NCBI GenBank assembly: GCA_019058445.1
Contig: JAHPZA010000003.1
Span: forward strand, 124,001 to 188,000
Direction of reading: 5' to 3'
Length of the DNA: 64,000 nt
DNA from: Promethearchaeota archaeon
GTDB lineage: Archaea > Asgardarchaeota > Lokiarchaeia > Sigyniarchaeales > SOKP01
The position numbers and the translations under genes are program-made. The notes under the pieces are model-generated. The model saw nothing but the letters and a program-made list of their open reading frames with translations. It had not been told where the DNA came from and searched no databases. Below, piece by piece: positions 56,068 through 64,000 of this stretch; position 1 is the stretch's first letter, and every line of letters starts with the position of its first letter.

Positions 56068-57510
56068 ATGAGTAGCATTCAAAATGATAAAAAAACACTT
56101 GCAGTTATAATATCTGATGTTCATCTGGGAGCATCTAAAACAGAATACATCTTATTTTGGGATTTTCTTGACAATCTTAAGAAAGGATTTTTAGGAGAGC
56201 ATTTAAAGGCATTAATAATAACGGGGGATTTTTTCGATTTATGCATGAAATCTCCTAATCAAATTAGTACAATTTATAGCATGTATTTTCAGGCTTTAAA
56301 TAATATTCAACAAAATGGAATTGATGTATATTTCACTTTAGGCAATCATGAGATTGAAGTCTATGATGAAATTAATAAAAATTATGATAAACTGTTTGCT
56401 TCGAGGAAGAAGGATTTCTTAACAGCTTTTAATGCTGGTATCTTGAATAATAATAATGTTTCTCAATATGTTTTGTTGACGATAAAGGACAGCAGTTTAG
56501 ACGTTCTTTCTAGCGACACACTCAATCAACTAGTAAGCCAAATACAAGTAAGTGATGGTGATTATTTGTGTCTAGTTGTGCACGGGTTTCAATACGATAG
56601 CAAAACTCATCGTAATATGTTTAGTCGTATTTTCTGGGGACCTATGATTAATTCAAGAGTGAGTTGGATTAAGTCTACTGTAAACTTTCTCTGGAATAAT
56701 GTGTTAAGCAGTATACGAAAAACAAGAGCGATATCTACCATAGATATGCTCAGAGAACTAAAAAGATGCAATATTAAGAGGGACAGATTTGAAATTTTCC
56801 GTTATCTTAAAACCATACAGTTATGGCAGGATTTTCTTTTTAGGCACAGAAACCAGGATTATTATAGAAGAATAATTAGATTTTTAAATCCCTATCCTCT
56901 CTCTAAAATAAAGAGCGTAATTTTCGGTCATAGCCATAAAGGTGAAATATGTAAAGATAAAAAAATAAAAACAAATAAGATTATAATGAATTCTGGAGCA
57001 TGGCAGAAGACTTATAAACCACCATATGTGCTAGTTCAACTTGATAATAACAAAGTTAAATTATCTTTCAAAAGATATAAAATCTCGCCCGATCTACGAC
57101 TATTGAAATTTTATTTTGAAGTTGTAGATTTTCTCGAAACCAAAATTAAAGAAATCTTTTATAAGGAATCGGAAGATTCTATTAAAGAGGCTCAGTTGCA
57201 TAAGAGGGCTCTACTACTTGACAGGGCAAAACAAAGAGGGATTATCACTCAGAACGAATTTAACCAAATTGAATTTTGGAGAGCGCAAAAACAAAAGGTC
57301 TTTGGTAAGGCAGGTTATGATGTAAAAACGGTTTTAAGCCAAATTAACAGAGAGAAATGGGAGCAGTTCCCCTCCCAAGCTAAAAATTTGTATCAAAATA
57401 TAATTGATAGCACTCAAGATGGTGGAGGCGCGGGTGCACAGAAAAGAAAAGCTCTACTATATTACTTCACTCCTAAAAGACGAAGAGTTTTTCACCATTT
57501 CATCCCATAA
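56068..57510 (+). CDS. Calcineurin-like metallophosphoesterase
   Basis: All metal motifs are present: VIISDVHLGASK (DxH), IITGDFFDLC (GDxxD), FTLGNHEIE (GNHE), LVVHGFQY and VIFGHSHKGEI (GHxH). The first 340 residues are the phosphoesterase domain, and a 130-residue helical C-terminal extension (KEAQLHKRALLLDRAKQRGI) is of unknown role. Related enzymes cleave nucleotide-sugar or diacylglucosamine diphosphates. The substrate cannot be told here. Confidence 0.85.
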   Translation: MSSIQNDKKTLAVIISDVHLGASKTEYILFWDFLDNLKKGFLGEHLKALIITGDFFDLCMKSPNQISTIYSMYFQALNNIQQNGIDVYFTLGNHEIEVYDEINKNYDKLFASRKKDFLTAFNAGILNNNNVSQYVLLTIKDSSLDVLSSDTLNQLVSQIQVSDGDYLCLVVHGFQYDSKTHRNMFSRIFWGPMINSRVSWIKSTVNFLWNNVLSSIRKTRAISTIDMLRELKRCNIKRDRFEIFRYLKTIQLWQDFLFRHRNQDYYRRIIRFLNPYPLSKIKSVIFGHSHKGEICKDKKIKTNKIIMNSGAWQKTYKPPYVLVQLDNNKVKLSFKRYKISPDLRLLKFYFEVVDFLETKIKEIFYKESEDSIKEAQLHKRALLLDRAKQRGIITQNEFNQIEFWRAQKQKVFGKAGYDVKTVLSQINREKWEQFPSQAKNLYQNIIDSTQDGGGAGAQKRKALLYYFTPKRRRVFHHFIP

Positions 57511-57651
57511 ATAATTTTTATAAAAACTAGAACCCTAAATTCTTTTTTTTTTATTTTTTGCTAGTTTATAATAGGAATTTATTTTTTGTTTTAGAAACTT
57601 TAATAGCAATCTAATATTGCTTTTAAATTATAGAAATAATTTCGAGTTAAA

Positions 57652-58830
57652 ATGCCGGTTGATTGGGAATATATTAGAAAAGATCAATTTCCTGCCTTAG
57701 AAAATTATACTTATTTAATTACCGCAGGTTCAGCGCCAATTAGTAGAAGCGCTTATGAAAGTGGAATAGATTATTTTAATAGGATGTTGAATTATGGCGA
57801 TATTGACCATGAGCTGTTTTTTCTGGACATTGCCGAACCCCGAAAAATGATTGCTGAATATCTTAATACAAACCATGAGAATATTGCATTTATGATAAAT
57901 ACTTCCTCCGGACTTGCGACAATCGCACACATTTTAAAACATCACAAAAGTGGTTTGTTATATCCCGGGATTGAGTTCCCTGCTACTGTCCACTTATTTA
58001 AACGATTGGGATTTCCTACTAAAAGAATAGAAGGTACAAATTATTCATTTCTAATTGAGGATTTTAAAAAGGGAATAACTGAGAACACTAAATACTGTAT
58101 TCAAAGCCATGTACAATCCTTTAATGGTTTCAGACAAAATCTTGAAACATTTGGAAAATTTTGTAGAGAAAACAATTTAACAAATATAATTAATGCCACA
58201 CAATCATTCGGAGCATTTGAAATTGACGTTGAAAAAGATAATATCGATTTTCTCGTATCGAGTGGATTAAAAAACATTGCATGTGGGTGGGGAATTGGGA
58301 TTTTATTTGTCCGCGAAAAATTTATCGATGAGAATATACCTTTTACGAGTTGGCTAAGTGTGGAAGATCCCTTCTCTATGGATTGTGAAAACTTGAGAAT
58401 ATTTAAAAAGACGCTTGCGATGGATTCCTTTGGGGGGTGTCCTAATTTTGCGGCGTTATTATCCTTAAAGGGAGGATTGGAGTTGGTTCATAACGTTATT
58501 GGTCGAGGAAGTATACGTACGGGAATTAAGAAAATTCAAAACCGTGTGATCTCCCTTACTGATCAATTTTTTCCTGAAATTCAAAATTTAGATTTTAAAA
58601 TTATAACTCCACTTGAAAAAGAATACAGATCTGGAATAATTACAGTTGAACATCAAAAGGCTAAGAGGATTTATCGTGAATTAGTTAAGAATAAGATATA
58701 TGTTACTTTAAAGAGATATCCACAAAATACCAAAGAAACACTCTTAAGATTCGCAATTAATTATTATAATAATATTGACGATCTTAATAAGACCATCAGC
58801 GTATTAAAAGGAATTTTACAGAAATTCTAA
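57652..58830 (+). CDS. Class V aminotransferase (PLP-dependent)
   Basis: This is a fold type I PLP enzyme with the cofactor lysine at K207 in VSSGLKNIACGWGIGILFV; the conserved INATQSFGAFEIDV and FMINTSSGLATIAHIL segments fit the cysteine desulfurase/isopenicillin-epimerase-like class V group. The length of 392 is typical. No cysteine-rich lobe for persulfide is obvious, so the activity could be an aminotransferase, lyase or desulfurase. Confidence 0.85.
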   Translation: MPVDWEYIRKDQFPALENYTYLITAGSAPISRSAYESGIDYFNRMLNYGDIDHELFFLDIAEPRKMIAEYLNTNHENIAFMINTSSGLATIAHILKHHKSGLLYPGIEFPATVHLFKRLGFPTKRIEGTNYSFLIEDFKKGITENTKYCIQSHVQSFNGFRQNLETFGKFCRENNLTNIINATQSFGAFEIDVEKDNIDFLVSSGLKNIACGWGIGILFVREKFIDENIPFTSWLSVEDPFSMDCENLRIFKKTLAMDSFGGCPNFAALLSLKGGLELVHNVIGRGSIRTGIKKIQNRVISLTDQFFPEIQNLDFKIITPLEKEYRSGIITVEHQKAKRIYRELVKNKIYVTLKRYPQNTKETLLRFAINYYNNIDDLNKTISVLKGILQKF

Positions 58831-58907
58831 TCTAGACTTTAAGTCTTTTATCGTTTTTTATGGATTTTATAAATTTAAAATCCCTTCTTTTATATTAGAT
58901 AATGATT

Positions 58908-59402
58908 TCAAATTAAGAATTGATTTGATGTACTGCAACCGCTGCAAGTATCGGACGATTTAGGGATTGATTTTCTCTCGTACAATCCAAAAAGCTCAGC
59001 ATATTCAATAATATGTTGGTTTATTATTCTTCTAAAGTTTTGATTATTTAATCCTTCTAATTTCTCAACATCTAAAGCATAAATTCTAAAAACATATTTT
59101 TGCATTCCTCCCGCAGCATTCGGACCTTCATAATTTAAAGTATAAAAATCATTTTGAACTTCTATTCCGGGGATAATCCCATCTTGTTGAATTTCATTCA
59201 CATCTAAAGGAATATTATAAACATACCAATGATATATTTCACCAACCTCTGGATCTCGGCGAGAAAAGGAAATTGCATAGCTTTTTGTTCCATCTGGAGG
59301 ATTCTCCCATCTCAAATGGGGAGAAAAATCTTCTCCATCACATGTAAACTTTTTATCCATTATCTCATTGTTTTTAAAATTATTGCTTTCAAGAATCATC
59401 AT
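58908..59402 (-). CDS. PEBP (Raf kinase inhibitor-like) protein, divergent copy
   Basis: PEBP fold: MDKKFTCDGEDFSPHLRW, IYHWYVYNIPLDVNEI and KYVFRIYALDVEKL are conserved. The anion-binding pocket is altered: DPDAP is DPEVG, and the GPAPPSGTHRY loop reads GPNAAGGMQKY. A 15-residue C-terminal tail contains CSGC. ATG 59402 is chosen over a TTG at 59423. It follows the other PEBP gene on the same strand, 36 bases on, a tandem duplicate that may have changed ligand. Confidence 0.85.
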   Translation of the reverse strand: MMILESNNFKNNEIMDKKFTCDGEDFSPHLRWENPPDGTKSYAISFSRRDPEVGEIYHWYVYNIPLDVNEIQQDGIIPGIEVQNDFYTLNYEGPNAAGGMQKYVFRIYALDVEKLEGLNNQNFRRIINQHIIEYAELFGLYERKSIPKSSDTCSGCSTSNQFLI

Positions 59403-59438
59403 GAAAAATAAGAAAAAGAGCAAATTTAAAGATTTCCT

Positions 59439-59867
59439 CTATGCGCTATAAAGTCCAATTAATTCCGCAGATTCTATTGTGTGTTCCTTTACTTCTTTCA
59501 TAAAGGTTTTCTTCGTAATATCCTCAAGACTTTTAACATCAAGAGCATAAATTCGAAAAAAATATCTATGTGTTCCACTGGGGGGTGCAGGACCACCATA
59601 ACCTATTTTTCCATAATCATTCTTTAATTCTGTCCCGGGAACAGGTCCTCCCTGAGAGATTTCATTAGTTTCTGCTGGAATATTGCAAACTAACCAGTGT
59701 ATCCAATCACCTACAGGTGCATCAGGGTCATTACACGATAGAGCAAAGCTTTTAGTTTGATTCGGAGCATCTTCCCACTTAAGATGAGGAGAGATATTAT
59801 CTGCGCGGAAAGAAAATTTCTTATCCATTGATTCTTTATGTTTAAAATCATTACTTATGAGTTTCAT
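59439..59867 (-). CDS. PEBP (YbhB/YbcL-type) protein
   Basis: This 142-residue canonical PEBP protein has ISPHLKWEDAPNQTKSFAL, the pocket motif CNDPDAPVGDWIHW and the loop GGPAPPSGTHRYFFRIYALD. Such proteins bind phospholipids or phosphorylated small molecules; cytoplasmic, with no signal peptide. It is the upstream member of a tandem pair. Confidence 0.92.
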   Translation of the reverse strand: MKLISNDFKHKESMDKKFSFRADNISPHLKWEDAPNQTKSFALSCNDPDAPVGDWIHWLVCNIPAETNEISQGGPVPGTELKNDYGKIGYGGPAPPSGTHRYFFRIYALDVKSLEDITKKTFMKEVKEHTIESAELIGLYSA

Positions 59868-60008
59868 AAGTACGAACTAAGTTTAGAATGTATTTATTTA
59901 TTTTGGCTGTTATCATAATATGTGAATATATAAATACGTTATATTTACTTTTTTATAATAGAAACTACCTTAGATCTTCACGTATTGTGATTTTAGGATT
60001 AATTTAAT

Positions 60009-63000
60009 ATGATTGATAATGAAGAAGAATCATTTGAGCTCATAGAAAAATATCGAGTTATAATTGAGAATGTTAATGACCTAATTTGTATAGTTGAAAA
60101 AGATCATCCGTATAAAATTAAATTTATAAATGAAACAATATTTTTGAGCGTTTTAAATTACTCAAATGAGGATTTAATTGATAATTCAATTTTAAATTAT
60201 ATTCATCCTGAAGATCTTAAGGAATTTGAAAAGTTCTTGAAAAAGGGAACTGATGGAAAGATCGAATTACAGGAGATAAGAGTCAAGAATAAAAATAACA
60301 AATTTATCTGGTTTGAATATAAAATAAAAAAATATAAGGACTCAAACGAAAATAATAAACTTCTCATAATCTTAGAAAACCGTTCTCAGAATAAGACTTT
60401 AGAGAAAAAAATAAGTGAAAGTGAAGCTAAATTAAAAAATATAATGACCTCCTTACCTGAAATTCGGTTTTGGAAATTATTTTATCCTAAAAAGTATGAA
60501 GAAGCATTGAGAACATCATATGAAATGCTTCAAAAAGTAATAGATAACATTCCTGAAAATATCTTCTGGAAGGATACAAATTTAGTATATTTAGGATGCA
60601 ATCAAAATTACTCCAATTTTATAGGCGCTGATAATCCAGAATACGTAATTGGTGAGACGAATAGAGACCTTTTATTGGAAGATTTATTATCCACAGAAAA
60701 ACTTTTGGAATTGGAGGAAAACGAATCAAAGGTTATAACTTCAAATCAACCAGAATTTCATATTATTGAATACTGGAATTTAAAAAATGGAGAAAGATTA
60801 TGGTTTGATACAAATAGAATACCCCTTCATGATTCAGAGGGAAATGTCGCTGGAATTCTCGTGACTTATGACGATATAACAGAATTAAAGAAAGCAGAAG
60901 AAGATTTAATAGAGTCTGAAGAAAAATTTAGGACTATCAGTGAGAGAACTTCATTGGGCTTATTTATTTTACAAGATGATGTCCTTACTTACGTTAATCG
61001 AGGGGCCTCAATAAGCCTTGGATATTCTTTTTCAGAAATGAAAGAATGGAAGCCTGGAAAATATCTCCAGTTATTCTTTCCAGAAGATCGAGATTTGATT
61101 GCTAATCTTGCGAGCCAATTACAAGGAGGAATAAGGCCAGATAGAGCCAATATTCAAGTTCGGTGTATAAAAAAATCTAAGGATATAATGTGGGTAGAAT
61201 TATTTGGTCAAACTATAAATTATAGAGGTAAACAAGCTGGATTAATCTCAGCTATCGATATTACTCAAAGAAAAAAGGCAGAAGAAGATTTAATTGAGTC
61301 TGAGGAAAAATACCGCCATTTATTTGGAAACTCTCCAAATATGATATGTTTAATCGACACAAATAGAAGAATAATTGATTTAAATGCTGCATTCTTAAAA
61401 TTCTTTAATTCTAAAAAAGATGAAATGATAGGAAAAGATGTTCTCGAGGCCTATAATTTTTCTCAAAAAGAGTTGTCTTTAATTGATAAAAAATATAAGG
61501 AACTTCTCAAAAAAGGGAATATAAAACCATTCGAAATTGAATTTAAATTTGAAAATGATAGATCTGTATGGGTTAATGTTCAAGCCTCCTTTGTAGAAAC
61601 TGGAATTAAAACTCTTATAGAAATATTAATGCAAGACATCACAGATAGAAAGCGATCTGAAGAAATTTTACAACTTAATGAGGCTCGTCTTGAAGCATTA
61701 CTTAAGCTTAGTCAAATGGGAGATTTATCAGAAAAAGAGATTGCTGATTTTGCAGTAGTAAAATGTGTTGATCTCACAAATAGCAAACTTGGGTGTATCT
61801 TCTTTTTTAATGAAGAGAAATCTAATTTAAAAGTGGTTTCTTGCTCAAATCAGTTGGAAGATCAATGCAATATTAAGCAATTACAAGAATTTTCATCAAA
61901 AGAATTTAATATGTGGAATGAAATACTTATTCAGCGAAAGCCAATTGTTAATAATAATTGTACGGAAAATACAAAATTATTTATATGCATATCCAATAGA
62001 GGAGAAAGAATAATTCGGTATTTATGCATCCCTATCTTAGAGGGAGAGCATATTGTTGCGGTGACAACTGTTATTAATAAGAAAAATAATTATAATGAAT
62101 CTGATATAAATCAATTAACATTATTCATGGATGGTGTCTGGAAAAATATCCAACGTAAGAGAGCCCGAGATGCGCTAGAAAGGAGTGAGGGAAAATACCG
62201 CGATTTACTTGAGACTTCTTCAATGGGGATATTAGAATATAATTTCACTCTCAATGATTATTCATATGTTAATCCTAAATTGTTGGAAATGTTGGGCTAT
62301 GATAAAAACGATGATTTCAATGTGAAAATCTTTTCTAAAAGCATACATCCGGATGAAATAAAAAAATTTAATAGAGTTGTCGAAAAAGACCAATTAGAAT
62401 TCAGAATATATGATAAACAAGGGAATTTAAAATGGTTCCTTGGAAAACTCATTAATCAATTTGATGATGAAGGGAATAATCTTAGTTTTAGAGTATGGTT
62501 GGAAGATATCACAGAGAAAAAGATTTATGAAGAGCTTATATATGAGTTAAATATAAACTTCTTAAGTTTTACCACGGATATTCAAAAAAATATTGATATG
62601 CTAATTCAGACATGCGGTAAATTGTTAAGTGCAAGTGCTGTCCTATATGTTCACAAAAGAATCCAAGATGGAAAAGAAATTTATCAGTTAATGGATAGCA
62701 ATAAAGACGTCTTTCTCTATAATTCAGAAGAGTTTACTAAGAAGTTTTTTATTAGCACTTTGTTTGACGAAAACCATGATTATATTCAGACCCTTTTCGA
62801 TGTTCATAAATCAGATTATTCAAAAATTGACCCTTACTTAATAAAATATGAGGTAACTGGTTGTTATGGAAAATTAATTAAATCTCAAGACGAATATAAT
62901 AGTGCCATATGTGTTTTCTACAAAAAAAATCCTATTATCTCACATCAAGACAAACTAGTCTTGTTTTTAATTTGCGACGCGATTGAAATTGAACAACGTC

Positions 63001-63734
63001 GCTGGAAAGTTCAACAAGATTTAGAAGAACAGAGTAGTCTTAAGACTGAACTACTTTCAAGAACTTCACATGAATTAAAAACTCCCCTCATATCAATTAA
63101 AGGATTTACTGAACTTTTACTTACAGTGCATAAACCTAATTTAGATACCGATATGATTTCCATTTTGGAAGAAATAAAGGAGGGAAGTAGTCGATTAGAG
63201 AAATTAGTTAACTCACTCTTAGAAAGTTCACGATTAGATCAAGGCCAGTTAAAACTAAATATCACCACCGAAGATTTAACTTTCCTAATAAAATTTTGCG
63301 TTAAAGAATTGCAAGCTTTAGCAGAACTGAGAAATCAAACAATAATACTTAATGTACAGGAATATTTAACTTGCAGCTTTGATAAAGAGAGAGTTTATGA
63401 AGTATTGACTAATCTCCTGCTTAATGCGATTAAATATACCCCTCCAGGAGGAGAAATAACCATTAAATCTGAAATCAGAGAAAAATTCTATATAATATCC
63501 GTCGAAGATACGGGAATCGGGATTACTGATGATGAAAAGAGTCAGCTTTTCAAACAATTTGGAAAAATTGAGAGATATGGTAAAGGATGGGATGTAGATA
63601 TAGAAGGTTCTGGTCTTGGCTTGTATATCTCGAAAAATATTGTCAATTTACATGGCGGAAGCATTTGGGTTGAATCAGAAGGAAGGAATAAAGGTAGCAA
63701 ATTTTATTTTTCTCTTCCAATTATATCTGAATAA
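60009..63734 (+). CDS. Large multi-PAS/GAF sensor histidine kinase
   Basis: In the 1241 residues I see PAS domains near 13-125, 170-290, 305-420, 430-545 and 725-835, a GAF-type domain at about 570-715, and a second GAF-like segment at about 850-990. The kinase core follows: HisKA with H1021 (RTSHELKTPLISIKGFTELL) and HATPase with NLLLNAIKYTPPGG, VEDTGIGI and GSGLGLYISKN. No membrane span or signal peptide is visible, so it senses cytoplasmic signals. No receiver domain or adjacent response regulator is present. Confidence 0.92.
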   Translation: MIDNEEESFELIEKYRVIIENVNDLICIVEKDHPYKIKFINETIFLSVLNYSNEDLIDNSILNYIHPEDLKEFEKFLKKGTDGKIELQEIRVKNKNNKFIWFEYKIKKYKDSNENNKLLIILENRSQNKTLEKKISESEAKLKNIMTSLPEIRFWKLFYPKKYEEALRTSYEMLQKVIDNIPENIFWKDTNLVYLGCNQNYSNFIGADNPEYVIGETNRDLLLEDLLSTEKLLELEENESKVITSNQPEFHIIEYWNLKNGERLWFDTNRIPLHDSEGNVAGILVTYDDITELKKAEEDLIESEEKFRTISERTSLGLFILQDDVLTYVNRGASISLGYSFSEMKEWKPGKYLQLFFPEDRDLIANLASQLQGGIRPDRANIQVRCIKKSKDIMWVELFGQTINYRGKQAGLISAIDITQRKKAEEDLIESEEKYRHLFGNSPNMICLIDTNRRIIDLNAAFLKFFNSKKDEMIGKDVLEAYNFSQKELSLIDKKYKELLKKGNIKPFEIEFKFENDRSVWVNVQASFVETGIKTLIEILMQDITDRKRSEEILQLNEARLEALLKLSQMGDLSEKEIADFAVVKCVDLTNSKLGCIFFFNEEKSNLKVVSCSNQLEDQCNIKQLQEFSSKEFNMWNEILIQRKPIVNNNCTENTKLFICISNRGERIIRYLCIPILEGEHIVAVTTVINKKNNYNESDINQLTLFMDGVWKNIQRKRARDALERSEGKYRDLLETSSMGILEYNFTLNDYSYVNPKLLEMLGYDKNDDFNVKIFSKSIHPDEIKKFNRVVEKDQLEFRIYDKQGNLKWFLGKLINQFDDEGNNLSFRVWLEDITEKKIYEELIYELNINFLSFTTDIQKNIDMLIQTCGKLLSASAVLYVHKRIQDGKEIYQLMDSNKDVFLYNSEEFTKKFFISTLFDENHDYIQTLFDVHKSDYSKIDPYLIKYEVTGCYGKLIKSQDEYNSAICVFYKKNPIISHQDKLVLFLICDAIEIEQRRWKVQQDLEEQSSLKTELLSRTSHELKTPLISIKGFTELLLTVHKPNLDTDMISILEEIKEGSSRLEKLVNSLLESSRLDQGQLKLNITTEDLTFLIKFCVKELQALAELRNQTIILNVQEYLTCSFDKERVYEVLTNLLLNAIKYTPPGGEITIKSEIREKFYIISVEDTGIGITDDEKSQLFKQFGKIERYGKGWDVDIEGSGLGLYISKNIVNLHGGSIWVESEGRNKGSKFYFSLPIISE

Positions 63735-63779
63735 ATATTTTATCAAAGAATTAAAAGATAATCAAAGAAGATTTAAAAA

Positions 63780-64000
63780 TTATTGAATTTTATATTCTAA
63801 AATTAAATGTCGTCGATCCCTAATACCTTGCATTTTTTGTGCCATAGTCGCATTTGCAATATTTTCTGATCCTACAGGCCAAGAACCATATCGCATACCC
63901 TCTTTATAGATTTTCTTTGCTCCTACACCGTACATTAGCATTGCAAGTCCAGCTCGTCGATGTTCTGGATGAACCACCCAATCATGGAAGCTAGCTGAAT
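63780..64000 (-). CDS. GNAT-family N-acetyltransferase, 5' end cut by window
   Basis: The frame stays open to base 64000, so the N-terminal part is missing. The acetyl-CoA motif A is visible: DWVVHPEHRRAGLAMLMYG, with RRAGLA as the pyrophosphate loop. The tail (MRYGSWPVGSENIANATMAQ) contains the usual Asn and later aromatic segment. The substrate is unknown. Confidence 0.8.
   Translation of the reverse strand, partial: SASFHDWVVHPEHRRAGLAMLMYGVGAKKIYKEGMRYGSWPVGSENIANATMAQKMQGIRDRRHLILEYKIQ

Overview
The window is AT-rich archaeal DNA that most resembles a Lokiarchaeia-type Asgard archaeon (Promethearchaeota). The evidence is several longin/roadblock-like proteins, a probable gelsolin-like domain protein, a eukaryote-type ribosomal protein eL13 domain, formylmethanofuran dehydrogenase, a methyl-viologen-type [NiFe] hydrogenase with HdrBC, and a selenocysteine gene whose 3' hairpin looks like a eukaryotic SECIS. 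I found no rRNA, tRNA, CRISPR array or insertion sequence. The first and last genes are cut by the window edges.

Layout. 1-11.0 kb: longin-like fragment, eL13-HhH fusion, Trm9-like methyltransferase, CxxCxxCC protein, a 1391-residue surface protein with a cytoplasmic longin-like domain, an APC amino-acid permease and a PfkB nucleoside kinase. 11.1-18.1 kb: a 1602-residue SIR2-TPR protein, an Ogg2-type 8-oxoguanine glycosylase and a family of tandemly duplicated small proteins. 18.7-29 kb: gelsolin-like protein, ADP-forming acetyl-CoA synthetase with a BioD/DRTGG partner, a PocR-type histidine kinase, cyclophilin, coiled-coil/HEAT protein, two small RWNWS paralogs and an endonuclease V homolog that has lost its catalytic residues.

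28.8-41.5 kb is a hydrogenase island: CooC-like ATPase, hypC, hdrB, hdrC, vhuU, mvhA, mvhG, hypD, hypE and hypF. The large subunit MvhA lacks its C-terminal nickel motif. That motif is supplied by a separate 49-residue gene, vhuU, with an in-frame UGA at a nickel-ligand position, so the active site is split and selenocysteine-containing. HdrA, MvhD, HypA and HypB are not in the window.

41.6-64 kb: a membrane-anchored Nudix protein, longin-like proteins, a 4Fe-4S protein, hisF-hisH, purF, mobA, a permease fused to a ferredoxin, fwdA, a phosphoesterase, a class V aminotransferase, two PEBP proteins, a 1241-residue multi-PAS/GAF histidine kinase and a partial GNAT acetyltransferase. The permease-ferredoxin gene and fwdA share a nearly identical 91-nt leader bounded by an 11-bp inverted repeat, a candidate structured regulatory RNA. 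Several intergenic stretches hold short decayed coding remnants.

Metabolic reading (inference): H2 oxidation or production coupled to heterodisulfide-type electron transfer, a tetrahydromethanopterin Wood-Ljungdahl branch entered through FwdA, and acetyl-CoA/acetate energy conservation by ADP-forming acetyl-CoA synthetase.
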